DNA of 64,000 bases from Podospora bellae-mahoneyi (Eukaryota > Ascomycota > Sordariomycetes > Sordariales > Podosporaceae): contig NC_085884.1 of the NCBI RefSeq assembly GCF_035222275.1, forward strand, positions 310,001 through 374,000. The letters are read 5' to 3'. Below are positions 1-11,200 of the stretch, one piece after another. The position numbers and the translations under genes were made by a program. Each line of letters begins with the position of its first letter. The first letter of the stretch is position 1. The notes beneath the pieces are model-generated. The model ran no database searches. It saw only the letters and a list, made by a program, of their open reading frames with translations, and was not told where the DNA came from.

Positions 1-482
1 ACGCAAGCGAGCCGTACGACTACGCTGGGCATGGCGATGATGCGACAACGACGATGCAAAAGTTTAGGGTTGGGGAGCTCGCTGGGTGTCGCCATGCCAA
101 GAGTAAGACGAACACGGGTGGGGGGAGGCCTGTTGCAGAGTCTGCTGGTGGTAAGGGGTCGTCGTCGTGGAATGTAAGGGCCGCATCGGTGTTCAATTCC
201 AGGATGATTTTGTCCTGTCTGATCGGCGGTGCTGCGTTGCTTGGGTTGAAATTACTTCAGCGAGCGCCTGTTGAAGGGGGGGATGGGCGATCGTTCAGTG
301 GGGTGGAACCAGTGTATTCGTTCTTGGGGGGGTTGCTTGTCGCGACGGTGGTCTGTCTTGTTGGTGCTGGGTATGTCTACAATGAGTTTAATCGGACGCT
401 CAAGCCTGAGAAGGAGGTGTTCGATTATCCAGCGCTCATTCCAAGGAGAAGAGACAAAAAGCTTGAAACATTGAGCACTTAG
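1..482 (+). CDS. C-terminal part of a cytochrome b5-domain membrane protein (5' end outside the window)
   Basis: The reading frame is open from the left edge (codons start at base 3) to a stop at 480-482. It begins inside what looks like the end of a cytochrome b5 heme-binding fold: a YAGHGDDA stretch followed by TMQKFRVGEL matches the segment carrying the second axial heme His and the closing helix of the b5 family. A linker rich in Gly, Ser and Lys follows, then two hydrophobic segments (MILSCLIGGAALLGLKLL, and FLGGLLVATVVCLVGAGYVY) and a short basic tail ending in RRRDKKLETLST. The likely role is a membrane-anchored electron carrier. The N-terminal half, including the HPGG motif, cannot be seen, so a fused catalytic domain upstream is possible. 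The family call is moderately sure; the substrate is unknown. Confidence 0.6.
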   Translation, partial: ASEPYDYAGHGDDATTTMQKFRVGELAGCRHAKSKTNTGGGRPVAESAGGKGSSSWNVRAASVFNSRMILSCLIGGAALLGLKLLQRAPVEGGDGRSFSGVEPVYSFLGGLLVATVVCLVGAGYVYNEFNRTLKPEKEVFDYPALIPRRRDKKLETLST

Positions 483-946
483 GCCAGCTTTGGGGTAAGG
501 CTGTTTTAGATAGACATACACTGTACAGAGAAATCATCAATTCTTCCTACAGCACTCCAATTTCTGTTTGTCACAAGTACCAAACTGCACCACCTGCCAC
601 TCTGTCCAAGACATAACTATAACGCTGAACTTGGTCAACATCATCCCGATCAAATTTCCCCATGCTGATGTGCATATGCCAACAACTACTAAACATCACT
701 CCGACAATGACGTTTGCGCTTGGGTTATCTGCCATTCCAACTGAATCCGACCCGGCCCGTGCCAAAAGCGGCCAGCTTCCGAGCTCGAGTTACACCACCC
801 GCTTGTAACTCTGAGACACACAACCCCTCCATCATTTCTGCTGGAAAGAATAATAACAAGATCCTGATCTTACTTACGGCTGAGGTTTGCATTCCTCCAA
901 ATCCTCCTCACACACCACTCCGTCTTCCATCCAAAATTCCCACAAA
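483..946. other. Intergenic region, 464 bp
   Basis: This stretch lies between the b5-domain gene and the RidA-like gene and holds the terminator of the first and the promoter of the second. The last 60 bases before the RidA start are C/A-rich, as in many fungal 5' leaders. I see no gene or repeat in it. Confidence 0.5.
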
Positions 947-1452
947 ATGTCCCACCTTCCGTGCTTTTGCTACAAAGGATTTGGCGAAGAGAAGCGCCAG
1001 GAGCTTTGGTACAGCCAGGCTGTGCGTATCGGAGACAAAATTGAGTGCTCTGGTCAAGGTACGATTGCTCAGATCTGGTCTGCCCTCTTCACCAACTAAT
1101 CAGCGACAAAACAGGCGGCTGGAACCCCGAAACAAGCGAAATCCACAAGAGCTTGTCCGACGAGTTCGACCAGGCGTTCAAGAATGTCGATCTAGCCCTT
1201 CGCACCGCTGGCGGAAAGGGGTGGTGCCAGGTGTACAAAATCCGTGTGTATCTTACCATCATTGACGACGAAGCGGTTGAGGCGTTGGTTCGCAACCTGA
1301 GGACGTGGATGCCGGATCATCAGCCTATTATGACGGCGATTGGGGTGAATAAGCTGGGCTTGGAAGGGATGAGGATCGAGGTGGAGGCTGTAGCTCATGA
1401 TCCCGAGGGGGCTGCGAAGAATGCTGCGGAGGAGGCAGCTGGTTCGCATTAG
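947..1452 (+). CDS. RidA/YjgF/YER057c/UK114-family protein
   Basis: Two exons (947-1058 and 1115-1452) with a 56 nt phase-1 intron (gtacga...acag) give 149 residues. RidA proteins hydrolyse reactive enamine/imine intermediates released by PLP enzymes, or act as related trimeric small-molecule-binding proteins. Across the splice the protein reads IECSGQ-GGWNP, the usual RidA strand-turn, followed by EFDQAFKNVDLALRTAGGKGW and a VYKIRVYLT strand. The C-terminal region has PIMTAIGVNKLGLEGMRIEV where canonical RidA has the catalytic Arg in a R(T/C) motif. The ATG at 947 is the first in frame directly before the conserved region. The central part fits the family closely; whether it has imine deaminase activity or belongs to a non-catalytic subgroup is open. 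Confidence 0.8.
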
Positions 1453-1927
1453 GAAAGGGACCCGCAGGATGTGCCATCGATAGCATCAATTCTACCTTGC
1501 ATTGCATGTGGTACGTTGGATGGTTTAGTCATAGCAGTGATCTCGGGCGGTGAGATTTTGGACCGAGATTTATTCCAACCAGGCGAATGGGGAGAAAGCC
1601 GTGAGACATGTGAGATCTCATCTTCCCAACGTCTTTGTAATCCATACGACGAGAAAACGTCCCGTTAAGGTTTTGCACAGCCACCTTGGGGTTCCCCCTT
1701 TTAGGCAAGTTTCATGTGCTTGGCCGACGCTTCACGGCTTGGACACTCCACCATGTGTACCAGTTGGTCATAGGTAGCATCAACAAAATAGATGGTTCCA
1801 AATTTGTCAGCGCATGAAAATGCCATTTTTGACATCTCCCCTTTAATAAGCCGCCCCGATCTCCCTTGTTTCACAATTAACTTACTCAACCATCCACCTT
1901 CGAGGCACCAACACCAAATTCGGCGTC
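1453..1927. other. Intergenic region, 475 bp
   Basis: It separates the RidA-like gene from the epimerase-like gene in the same orientation. It should contain the RidA terminator and the next promoter. The final 100 bases are pyrimidine and CA rich. Nothing else is recognised. Confidence 0.4.
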
Positions 1928-3082
1928 ATGACCAACCCGTCAGCAGCACCAGTTTCAACCAAGTTCCTAAACGTCCTTGTCATCGGCGCAAATGGCTACC
2001 TTGGAACTGCCATTTGCAGCGCCTTTCTACGAACCAACGCTCCACCAACCTCCTTTCGAGTACATGGCCTCATCCGCCGCGAATCAGCCGCCCACCAACT
2101 GGCAATGAACGAAGTCATCCCCATCATCGGCTCTCTCTCCGAACCCGACATGGTCCGCACGGCTGTCTTGTCCCACAGCCCTGTCTGGGACATAATCGTC
2201 ACCTGCACCGAACCCTCCAGAGCCACCGAAGCAGCCCACTGGTCTGACCTCTTGGCGTTCATCCAGGACTTGGCCTCGGCGTCCGCCTCCCACGGGGTTC
2301 GCCCCTTCGTCCTCTGGTCGTCCGGCTGTAAAGACTACGGCACGACAGGATTACACGGTGAAAAGAGCCTCACGCCGCATTCGGAGGACTCACCGCTTCA
2401 GTCTCACCCCATCATCCGCGGCCGGATGGACGCCGCGTTGCGCGTTCTTGAGGTGGCCGGTGCCGAAGGATCCGACTTTACGGCTGCCGTGGTGAGGGCT
2501 ACACCTGTCTTTGGATACAGCGGGAGCTACTACGGCGCTGCGTTCGATTATGCCGCGGCATTTGCTGGTGCCTTCGGGAAAGATGATATCAGGAGTCGAA
2601 CCCTGGACTTCACGTCGGATGAGGGGACGATCATGCATGGAGTTCACGTTGATGACTGCGGTGAAGGGTACGCGGCCCTGGCGACGGCGGCTCTACCGGA
2701 CGATGATCGTAGACGGAGTATCGCTGGCAAGGTCTTCAACATTTCTGGGAGGAGATATGAGACATTGCGCGAAGTAGGCGCCGCGTTAGCGCAGGAGTAT
2801 GGATTCGGACACGGAGCGAGGTTCGGTGTAGCTCAAGACGAGCTGCCAGAAGCGGTTTCTGGGCATAATTGTGGACTCGTCTTTGGCTGGAGCCAATGGG
2901 TGAGCAGTGAAAGGATTCGGAACCTGACCCATTGGTGTGACAAACGGTCGCTCTTCTCAGAGAATATCGGCGTCTATAGGCTGGCTTATGAAGCTGCTGT
3001 TGAGGCTGGATTGGATGACGTGGAAAAAGTGAGAAGACGGATGGCTGGGAACTGGAGGGATGATCACAAGGCTGCGGAGTAG
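1928..3082 (+). CDS. NAD(P)-binding extended SDR / NAD-dependent epimerase-like protein
   Basis: A single exon encodes 384 residues. The N-terminus carries a Rossmann dinucleotide-binding motif, VIGANGYLG (G20, G23, G26), followed by alternating strands and helices. The next conserved block is FVLWSSGCKDYG at about residues 128-139. The C-terminal half has the V-x-D-C box (HGVHVDDCGEGYAAL) and a KVFNISGRR strand that extended SDRs use to close the substrate pocket. The usual catalytic YxxxK is not evident: where it is expected the protein reads SHPIIRGRMDAAL. It may therefore be an NmrA-like sensor or an atypical reductase. It lies 1.7 kb from the PKS regulator and could be a tailoring enzyme or a plain neighbour. 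The fold is confident; the reaction is unknown. Confidence 0.75.
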   Translation: MTNPSAAPVSTKFLNVLVIGANGYLGTAICSAFLRTNAPPTSFRVHGLIRRESAAHQLAMNEVIPIIGSLSEPDMVRTAVLSHSPVWDIIVTCTEPSRATEAAHWSDLLAFIQDLASASASHGVRPFVLWSSGCKDYGTTGLHGEKSLTPHSEDSPLQSHPIIRGRMDAALRVLEVAGAEGSDFTAAVVRATPVFGYSGSYYGAAFDYAAAFAGAFGKDDIRSRTLDFTSDEGTIMHGVHVDDCGEGYAALATAALPDDDRRRSIAGKVFNISGRRYETLREVGAALAQEYGFGHGARFGVAQDELPEAVSGHNCGLVFGWSQWVSSERIRNLTHWCDKRSLFSENIGVYRLAYEAAVEAGLDDVEKVRRRMAGNWRDDHKAAE

Positions 3083-4804
3083 ACCCTTAGTCGTCAGACT
3101 GCATGTACACAGAGGCTTGACCTTTCATAGCTGGGTAGCCAGTCAGGGTGTATCGCTGAAATCTGTATTCAGTGCTGGGAACGGACGTACGCCGCTGCTG
3201 TACAAACCGCTGACTTTCGGCGGTATTATGGATCCAGGAATCTGGCACAGCTCAACCCGAAACAGACTATGCCATATCATAGTGAAGTTGCGAATATCCT
3301 CGTGGTCGTGGGGCCGCTTGTGATGGTTGTGATGGGTTATCTGTGAGCCCAAAGACCGCGTGCTGCAGCATATCCGTATGGATAGCTCTGGCCATGACCC
3401 AGTAAAATCCACATGCTCCGACTTAGAACAACCTTTGGGTGTTTTGGTTGTTCGAGGTCAAACATATGCATCGTGACTCTCTGACCGTGCCATATGCCTC
3501 CTTCAAAGAATGCAAGCCTCAAACTAGCGGTGACAAAGCATCCAGGCGGTGTGCCATATGCTAACAATAAAATAGGGAAGCATGCTAGTCGTCGGTTGTA
3601 CGTTTGACTTGGCTGCATCTTGAGAGCCTCGGCTGGTTGAGGCGTTCCCAAAGTCTAAATCAACTAAACTCCGCCCAAGTTTCGTAGTGACTCGGGGTTC
3701 CGGCAAGGGGTGTTCGGTGTGCAGATTGAGTCGAGAGCCCACCGAGGTTACCAGAAACGGTATGTAGATAGTGCGTGTGGGACAACACCTGCTGCTTCTA
3801 ATTTCTGGGTTGACAGATGCCAGGCACGCAACACCTCGTACTTCTCGCATTTCAGGTTGCTTGCACCTCCTCGCACTGCTGCACGTCTTGAACATCTCCC
3901 TGTGATGAGCGGTAAGTTTTGCTCCTGAACCAGCTTCCACCTCGGTCTTAAACTGCAGATCCCAGCTCATTTCCCCGCCGGCACATGGAAAAGCGTTTCT
4001 TGCTATCTGGCCAGCGGCTGTAGATGAATCTTTCAAACTCCAGGCAGCGGTGGTGTAACCTTCCCAGTGGTGGGCCGTATGTCTCAAATCAACGGTAACA
4101 ACGCAGTCGTAATTGCTGCATTGGATCTGCTCAGCCTCCTTGGTCCGGGTCCGGATAACACCTCCCACTTCCACATCTGGTGCTGACCACCTCACCCAAA
4201 CTCGGAAGCTGATATTTGGTGTGTAGACTGCAGTGCGACCGAGAATTTGTTTCCCCGGCTGTTTGTGGGCTCATTCGCGCGTTCGTACTATGGGACCTAA
4301 TGAAGCCATTGTGTTTCAAATACCCAGATCCCGGCCCCCCGAGTATAACTGTCCTACGTGGATGCATAGCTAGGTAGGCAGGCATGCATGCTGGTACTTT
4401 GAGGCACATAGGATTGACCCTTGCAGGCTGGTACCCAACGATCGACAAGATCGAATGTTGGATTCTCAATGTACAGTACGATTCCCAGGGCTGAGGTGGT
4501 GACAGGCCGTTCCCGTCCCTCGTGGCGACAGCTAAAGGTAGGGATGCAAAAAGCCGGGAGGTGTGCGACCGACTTGGACCCGCGAGGATGGCTGTGGGGG
4601 TCCTGGACCTGGGACAACGTACATGCGGGCAGGCCCCGTATGCCTGCAGTATTGTTGATCATCATGTTGTATGGTATAATAGCTTGAGAGTCTCCCATCC
4701 ACGCGCATGGCTGTTGTTGGGTGTTGTCAATTCCTGGAAAGTGATCAGCGAGCCAGCCTACTGAATTTCCCGGTGTCAGACCTATACCTCAGCAAACCAA
4801 AACA
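3083..4804. other. Gene-poor spacer, 1.7 kb
   Basis: No convincing gene is visible. Several open frames (the longest on the minus strand, 3524-4195) lack domain-like sequence, coherent hydrophobic patterning and splice support. The right end is the promoter of the zinc-cluster regulator, and the start codon follows an AC-rich leader. Confidence 0.4.
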
Positions 4805-6369
4805 ATGTTTGGTACATTAAACGTAGCGCATGATGTTCGGCAACAGACACCGTTAAAGTTTGTGGAGAACAGAGATCTATCATCGGCGCTGAGCCGAAAC
4901 AGTCGAGAGAAACCTCATGTCTCCTGTGAGTTTTGCAGGTCGAGAAAAGTACGTGGGGCACCCCCCTTGCCGATCCCGATGAAGTATCGAGGCTCACAAA
5001 GTTATGCAGGTTCGATGCAGTGGTCAGGCCTCGGGTTGTAATCGATGCCAGGCTGTAGGAACCCAGTGCAGGTACCCTCGGCGTGAGCCACGACGGAAGA
5101 CCCGAGCCGGAACTGGTGGTGACAAGACTGGCACCGGCACCCAGTCCCAAAAGCCAAAGTCAGATTCAAAGCCGTCGAATGAGCAGGATCAGGGTCTAAA
5201 GTTCAGCAAACGTGGAACATCTGAAGAGGGAGACGGGTCAGCGCCAGGAGTCGACCCGCAACTTTTGGATCAAGAGATGAAGAGTAATAGTTACTGGTAC
5301 CAAGAGTTTGGCGGTCATGGTCTGGCTACTCCCATCTCACCGCACTCTGGTGAAGGGCAAGGCAGTAATGACAGACTGGACGACTGGTTGGACACCAACG
5401 GCATTTTGGAGTCAGAATTTCCCTCGATCCCGGGAAGGGTGGACGATTTCCACCATTTCAATACCGACATGCTGAGCTTTGGCACTGTGGATAGTGGGAA
5501 TGACAATTATGTCGATGGTGAGTTGTTCCTTTGTTTTGTCTGCCATCGCCTCGTCGTTAGCATAAAAGCTCTGACCGATCTGTGCAGCCCTCAAACACTC
5601 AGCACCTACAACTCCGGCTCTTGTGAACCTCCCGGATCACATGGTCCTGTTCGAGGCCCCGACCTCAATTCCCGAAAGAAATCCATCTAACAAGAATGCT
5701 TCCAACCACCGGGAAACGCTCAGGCATCTATCACCATTGTCATCATGCCCATCGAGCCACAATCCTGCCACCCCATCGACTGCCGAAGATACACAGATGG
5801 CGCATATGGCCGAGTTATCCGTGACGAGCGGCTCGTGTGGTTGTCTCCAGCTCGCAGCATGTCTCCTTGAGGAGCTGGGTACAAAAGCGGCGGCAGGTGA
5901 CCGTGACCGTGTGCGGATGGATATCTTGTTGGGCGACTTCCGCGATGCACTCACACAATGCACTGACATTCTTGATTGTGAGCGCTGTGTCGAGGCACGG
6001 GAAATCAACATGCTCTTGGCCATGTCTGCAAAATACACGAGCACAATGTGCCAACGATTGGCAGTATGTTATGCAGACCTCAAGCGAGCTCGGGGCTCGG
6101 AGAAAGATGGTGGGGGAGTGGGGGACTTGAGGTTCTCGACGTACCAGATCGAAAGTCTCAAGGAGCAAGTCGAGGTGCTTGGCTGTCTTGTGATGGTCCA
6201 GATAGACGACTTTGCGCAGATAATCGCGAGGTTGAAGACACGCCCGGGCATTCGGAAGGGACACTTGACGCTGCTGGCGGAGGCGAGGAACAAGGTCAAC
6301 GCCTTGCAAGTCTTGTTGCGTGGAAGACAGGATCGTTCGTTTGTTGACAGTGTAGATAACATGTATTAG
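4805..6369 (+). CDS. AflR-like Zn2Cys6 transcription factor of the PKS locus
   Basis: Three exons (4805-4948, 5010-5517, 5588-6369) with introns of 61 and 70 nt give 477 residues. The first intron lies inside the zinc cluster in phase 0. Joined, the cysteines are C41, C44, C51, C58, C61 and C68 (spacing 2-6-6-2-6), a complete binuclear zinc cluster, followed by a basic stretch PRREPRRKTRA. The middle is Ser/Pro/Gly rich. The C-terminal third (SCGCLQLAACLLEEL, then DFRDALTQCTDILDCERC, NMLLAMSAKY) fits the aflatoxin-regulatory (AflR) family domain found in regulators of polyketide clusters. It converges with the FSH1-type hydrolase, and the PKS lies just beyond. It is probably the pathway-specific activator of these genes. 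Family is sure, targets are inferred. Confidence 0.85.
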
Positions 6370-6843
6370 AGCAGATACCTACCAACGACGTGGTCTTGCT
6401 GCGATGGAAATGTGTTGTTGTGGACTGGTAGCCGACCAGCATCTTTGTCTCGCTCTGCCTGGTGGGTGATTGTTTTTTTCCCAAAACACCACACCTTCCG
6501 CTAAGTTTTCAGTTTGTTGCCTGGAAAATAATGAACAAACCACGTCATGTTCCTGTCAACTTCTTGCACGAGCTAAAATGCTGCGAATCATAGAGAATTT
6601 CGACAGGATTGAGAAAGACTCAGGTGTCAAAACAGCTTGAGGGAGCGTCACAACCGAGGTACGTTATATGACAAGGTCATCCAAGGGCCCAAAGAATATC
6701 CAACATCTAAAACTAATTCTTGATCTTGTACCTCTACATCATCTACATGTCTAGGTTATATCTAACACAAAATCCTCAGCTATCTGTCTACTGTCCAAAG
6801 CTTTACACAAAAGAAGTGTTTATACAGGACCAACCCCCCCAGA
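6370..6843. other. Convergent 3' intergenic region, 474 bp
   Basis: It lies between the 3' ends of the regulator (plus) and the hydrolase (minus), so it should hold two terminators. It is T- and A-rich in places and carries a short C-run just before the hydrolase stop. No gene is seen. Confidence 0.4.
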
Positions 6844-7738
6844 CTAAAGATTCCAGTGCGCAAAACGATCGCTCATCCCAATAGCCCAGTCCAAAGCCCT
6901 GATCACCTCCTTCACCTCGCTCGGCTTCTGTGGTGGCTGGTGGCCACCGCTGTGCACCATCTTCTTCGCCAGCTTGGGCTCACAAACAGCATACGCCACG
7001 TCCGACATGGCCCTCATGAAGCTGTAGTCCTTTTTACCCGCGACATGAACAGTCGGGATCCAGATCTTCTGCTTGACGAACGAAGGGTGCATAATCCTTG
7101 GCGCTAATGACGGATCACCCCCGGCCTCATAGATGCTAAGGTCAATATCCGGCAAGAGGGCATTGTTTTTTCTGGCCTCTCCCACAGTGCGATCGAGAAG
7201 CTCGACAAAGACACGTTGGTCCTGATCGACTGCTGAAGGATCCGTTTGATCGCAGAGACTTTGGATAACCTCCTCACAGACACCGACATCGGCGGAGCAG
7301 GGGATGACAGACGACATGATCAAGGCGAACTTGAAAGGGCGGAGTTCATTCTGTGTTTGCTTTCTGTGGAGGTAGGAGAGGGCGAGGGCACCGCCTTGGC
7401 TGAAGCCGAGGATGCCATCAAAGGGACCGAGGTCGTCAATTGTCCTGTCGAGGTGCTCATGGGCTTCGATCATTTGTTCTGGTGAGTACCCAGCCGTGTG
7501 AGAGAAGAAAGGACCATCGAAGGCGGCCATGCCTGTTGATTGCGATGTTAGTTTTCCGCTACCAAACTCAAGTACTTGTGGTTGATCTGAGGCACTTACC
7601 AGGACCTCGCTCGCAAGGGAAAGGCCCATCCACAAAGACAAAGTCAAAGCTTGGATCGACTGCCTTGAGAAATGGCCGGAGCTGGGCCTCCAACATCTTC
7701 CCCGAGCTGCCTACTCCGTGGAGACACAACACACGCAT
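6844..7738 (-). CDS. FSH1-family serine hydrolase, candidate LovG-type thioesterase
   Basis: Two exons on the minus strand (7738-7600 and 7532-6844) with a 67 nt phase-1 intron give 275 residues. The protein opens with MRVLCLHGVGSSG, the oxyanion strand typical of FSH1 (DUF341) alpha/beta hydrolases. The nucleophile elbow is GFSQGG (Ser91), an acid follows in KKDYSF, and the catalytic His is in SGGHQPP near the C-terminus, so the triad looks complete. LovG, which releases the lovastatin nonaketide from LovB, belongs to this family. Here the gene is divergent from a reducing PKS with no release domain, sharing a 472 bp promoter. I infer that it offloads the polyketide. A general esterase role cannot be excluded from sequence. 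Confidence 0.85.
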
Positions 7739-8210
7739 GGTGAAGGTTGGTAAGAATGATACACCAAGGAAATGCAACAAACCGTTCAAGTTGAACGTTG
7801 GAAAAGTAAACAACAGAAACTGAAAAGAAATATGAACAGGGCTGACTGAATGGGGAACATGCATACAGATAGCCCGTCGAGGAATGCTCGCTTGCAGGCT
7901 CTGCGTACCTGCTGCCCATTACCCCATTTGGCCCTCTCCGTCACACAGCCACCCGGACTTAATGTCGGACAGCCAAGCCTCACTCGCGATAACACTGCAT
8001 CAACTCGGTCCGTAACACTTACAGACGGGTGGACTGACGATCACTTTTCACACAGAGTCGCACAGTACTGTCTGGATATGCCTTCGTGATGGGAGCAAGA
8101 CTTTACAAAACGGCTTCATTGTCTCCCCATGGTCCGTCTTGAATGACCAGGATCCGACAGAGATAGAGCAGGTATCAGAAGACAAGCAGAAAAAGCTTCA
8201 GCCCGCAGCA
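7739..8210. promoter_or_regulatory. Divergent promoter shared by the hydrolase and the PKS
   Basis: 472 bp separate the two start codons. It holds two direct CGGAC half-sites separated by 7 bp (7954-7958 and 7966-7970) and a CGG-T-CCG palindrome (8006-8012). CGG triplets are the usual contacts of Zn2Cys6 factors. The nearby AflR-like regulator is the obvious candidate binder. No TCG-N5-CGA AflR consensus was found by eye. Confidence 0.4.
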
Positions 8211-11200
8211 ATGGATAACAGTCAGCAAGAACCCATCGCCATCATTGGCGCTGCATGCCGTCTCGCTGGAGAGGTCTCGTCCTTGGGGACCCTGTGGGAC
8301 ATGATCAGCAACCGCAAGACTGGTCATGGCAAGATACCTGCTGAGAGGTGGAATGCTGATGTCTGGCACCATCCTGATCCAGACAGAAAAGGGGGTGTAA
8401 GTTAATCCCTGAAGAAAAGTACGTTGGCGGTACGTGTTGACTGACTTGGTAACCAGATTGCCGTCAAACATGGGTACTTTCTCAAGCAAGACGTAGCCCA
8501 CTTTGATGCGCCCTTCTTTTCTACCACTGCCAAAGAAGCGGCAGCAATGGACCCCATGAAGAGACTGCTTCTTGAAGTCAGCTATGAGAGCATCGAGAAT
8601 GGTGAGTTTCCTTTGTGCCAAGGGGCCAACATGATGCTGACATCTACCCGCAGCTGGAATACCAGTGGAGAACCTCATGAACTCACGGACAGGCTGTTAT
8701 GTGGGTTGCATGACAAACGACTACGAGATGCTCTCACTCCACGACATACATGACATTGGTCACAATGCTGCGTCAGCAACGAGCGAGGCTATGACAGCCA
8801 ATCGTGTATCGTGGTTCTTTGGGCTCAAAGGGCCTAGCCTTACCCTGGACACCGCTTGCTCGTCCAGTCTGTACGCGCTGCACCTCGCATGCCAGTCGCT
8901 GAGGACGAAGGAGACGGATTCGGTACGTTGAATCTCTGTCCAACTTCAGTCCCTCACCGTGGTATGATGTTCTGACCTTGCTGATAGGCACTTGTTGCTG
9001 GGGTAAACCTTCTCCTTGTCCCCAACACCATGCATCAGCTCTCAGCGATGCACATGCTCAGCCCTGAAGGGATATCACACACCTTCGATGACCGAGCGAA
9101 CGGTTATGGTCGTGGCGAGGGTATTGGCTCCCTCATCGTCAAGCGCCTCTCTGACGCTATTCGAGACGGTGACACCATCCGGGCTGTCATCCGCGGTACT
9201 GGTGCGAACGCCGACGGCAAGACACCAAGTATCACACAACCGAGCTCGGTCGCTCAAGCTGACTTGATCAGAGACACTTACGCTGCGGCCGGTCTCCCTC
9301 TCACAGACACCCAGTACTTTGAGTGCCACGGCACAGGCACACCAGTTGGCGACCCGATAGAGCTGGAAGCCTTAGCCACAACATTCGGCGTGGCTCGGAA
9401 GGAGGCTGGCCTTGGCCCTCTCTACATTGGTAGCATCAAGCCCAGCGTGGGCCACACCGAAGGCTGCTCTGGTCTGGCAGGCGTCTTCAAGGCTATTGCT
9501 TGCCTGGAAAATGGCATGCTCGTTCCGACATATGGCGTTGAGACCATCAACCCCAAGTTGAAACTCAAAGAGTGGAATTTGGCGTTGCCACAGGAGACAG
9601 CACAGTGGCCTACCCCTGGGCAACGCCGGATCAGCGTGAATTCGTTCGGATTTGGCGGCGCCAATGCCCACGCAATTCTTGATGACGCTCACCACTATCT
9701 TGCCGAGCGTGGGTTGGCAGGAAACCACAACACCATCGTCTGGGAACGTGATGGTGCTTATGCTAATGGACATCACCCAGTAGCTGACACGCCGCGGCTG
9801 TTCCTGCTTAGCTCCAAGGACCAGGCTGGCATCCCTCGCCTGGCTGATGCTTACGCAAAGGCACTTGGCGCCGCTCATTCTGCCGAAAAGGATTCCCACT
9901 ATCTCAGCAACCTGTCGTACACTTTGGCTTCCCGAAGATCTCACCTCGACTTCAGGAGCTTTGCCGTTGCTTCAACTTTATCGGAGCTGACAGGGAAGCT
10001 TTCTAAAGGGCTTCCAAAGATCAAGCGCTCAGCCCGACAGGACAACAACCTGGTCTGGGTGTTCACAGGACAAGGAGCCCAATGGCCAGCCATGGGACGG
10101 GAACTCCTCGGCAACCCAGTCTTTGACAAGAGTGTCCAAGCCTCTCAAGTCTATCTGGCCAATCTCGGCTGCGCCTGGGATGCGGTCGAGGAGCTCACCA
10201 AGACAGCTGGTTCCAAGATGCAGTTATCTGAGTACAGCCAGACGCTCTGCACTGTCCTCCAGGTCGCCCTCGTCGATTTGCTTCGGTCTTGGGGGATCAA
10301 GCCTCGGGCCACAGTTGGACATTCGAGTGGTGAAATCGGTGCTGCCTACGCCGCGGGTTACATCAACCACGCTGATGCCGTCAAAATTGCCTACGTCAGG
10401 GGTCTCAGCTCTGCAACGGTTACCAGACAAGGAGCAATGTTGGCCGCTGGCCTTTCCCGTGAAGAAGCTAACGAATATTTGACAAAGGTCCCAGCACAGT
10501 CTGCGGTCATTGCTTGCATCAACAGCCCGTCCAGTGTTACTCTGTCGGGTGATCTTAATGCCATCCATACCCTTGAGAAGCTGATTTCGGCTGATGGCAA
10601 ATTTGCGCGGACACTGAAAGTGAAGACGGCATACCATTCGCCTCACATGCGCGCCGTTGCTCAAGGCTATCTCGAGCGTATTGGCCACATTGATACCACT
10701 GCCGAAGGGGCTGACGCCAACAAGACAGTCATGTACTCCTCGCTGACTGGCAAGATCGTTTCACCAAAAGAGCTCAGTGCTCAATACTGGGTTGCCAACT
10801 TGACCTCCCCTGTCGAGTTCTCGGCAGCGTTATCAGCCCTTCTCGCCCACACTGTGGCATCCACCACTGGTCGTGGAAGACCAGTCCCCGTTCGCTGGGG
10901 CGGCATCCTCGAGATCGGCCCTCACTCCGCACTGCAGGGGCCTGTCAATCAGATCATGGCAGCGAGCAACTCGGAAGCCATCAAAGAGACACCCTACATG
11001 TCACTGCTCCTCCGTGGCAAAGACGCAAGAGAAACATCACTCTCTGCTGCTGCTCAGCTCTGGGCTCTCGGCCACACGGTTGAGCTCTCTGCAATCGTCG
11101 ACTCCTTCGACCTTCCCGACACAAAACTCCAGCACAAAGCCTTGACTGACCTGCCCGCCTACCCTTGGAACCACTCCCGCCGCTTCTGGCACGAGGGCTA

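Noticed and set aside
3524-4195. 223-codon minus-strand frame in the spacer
   Set aside because: It has no signal peptide, domain, splice structure or plausible upstream exons. It may be a relic, but there is no support.
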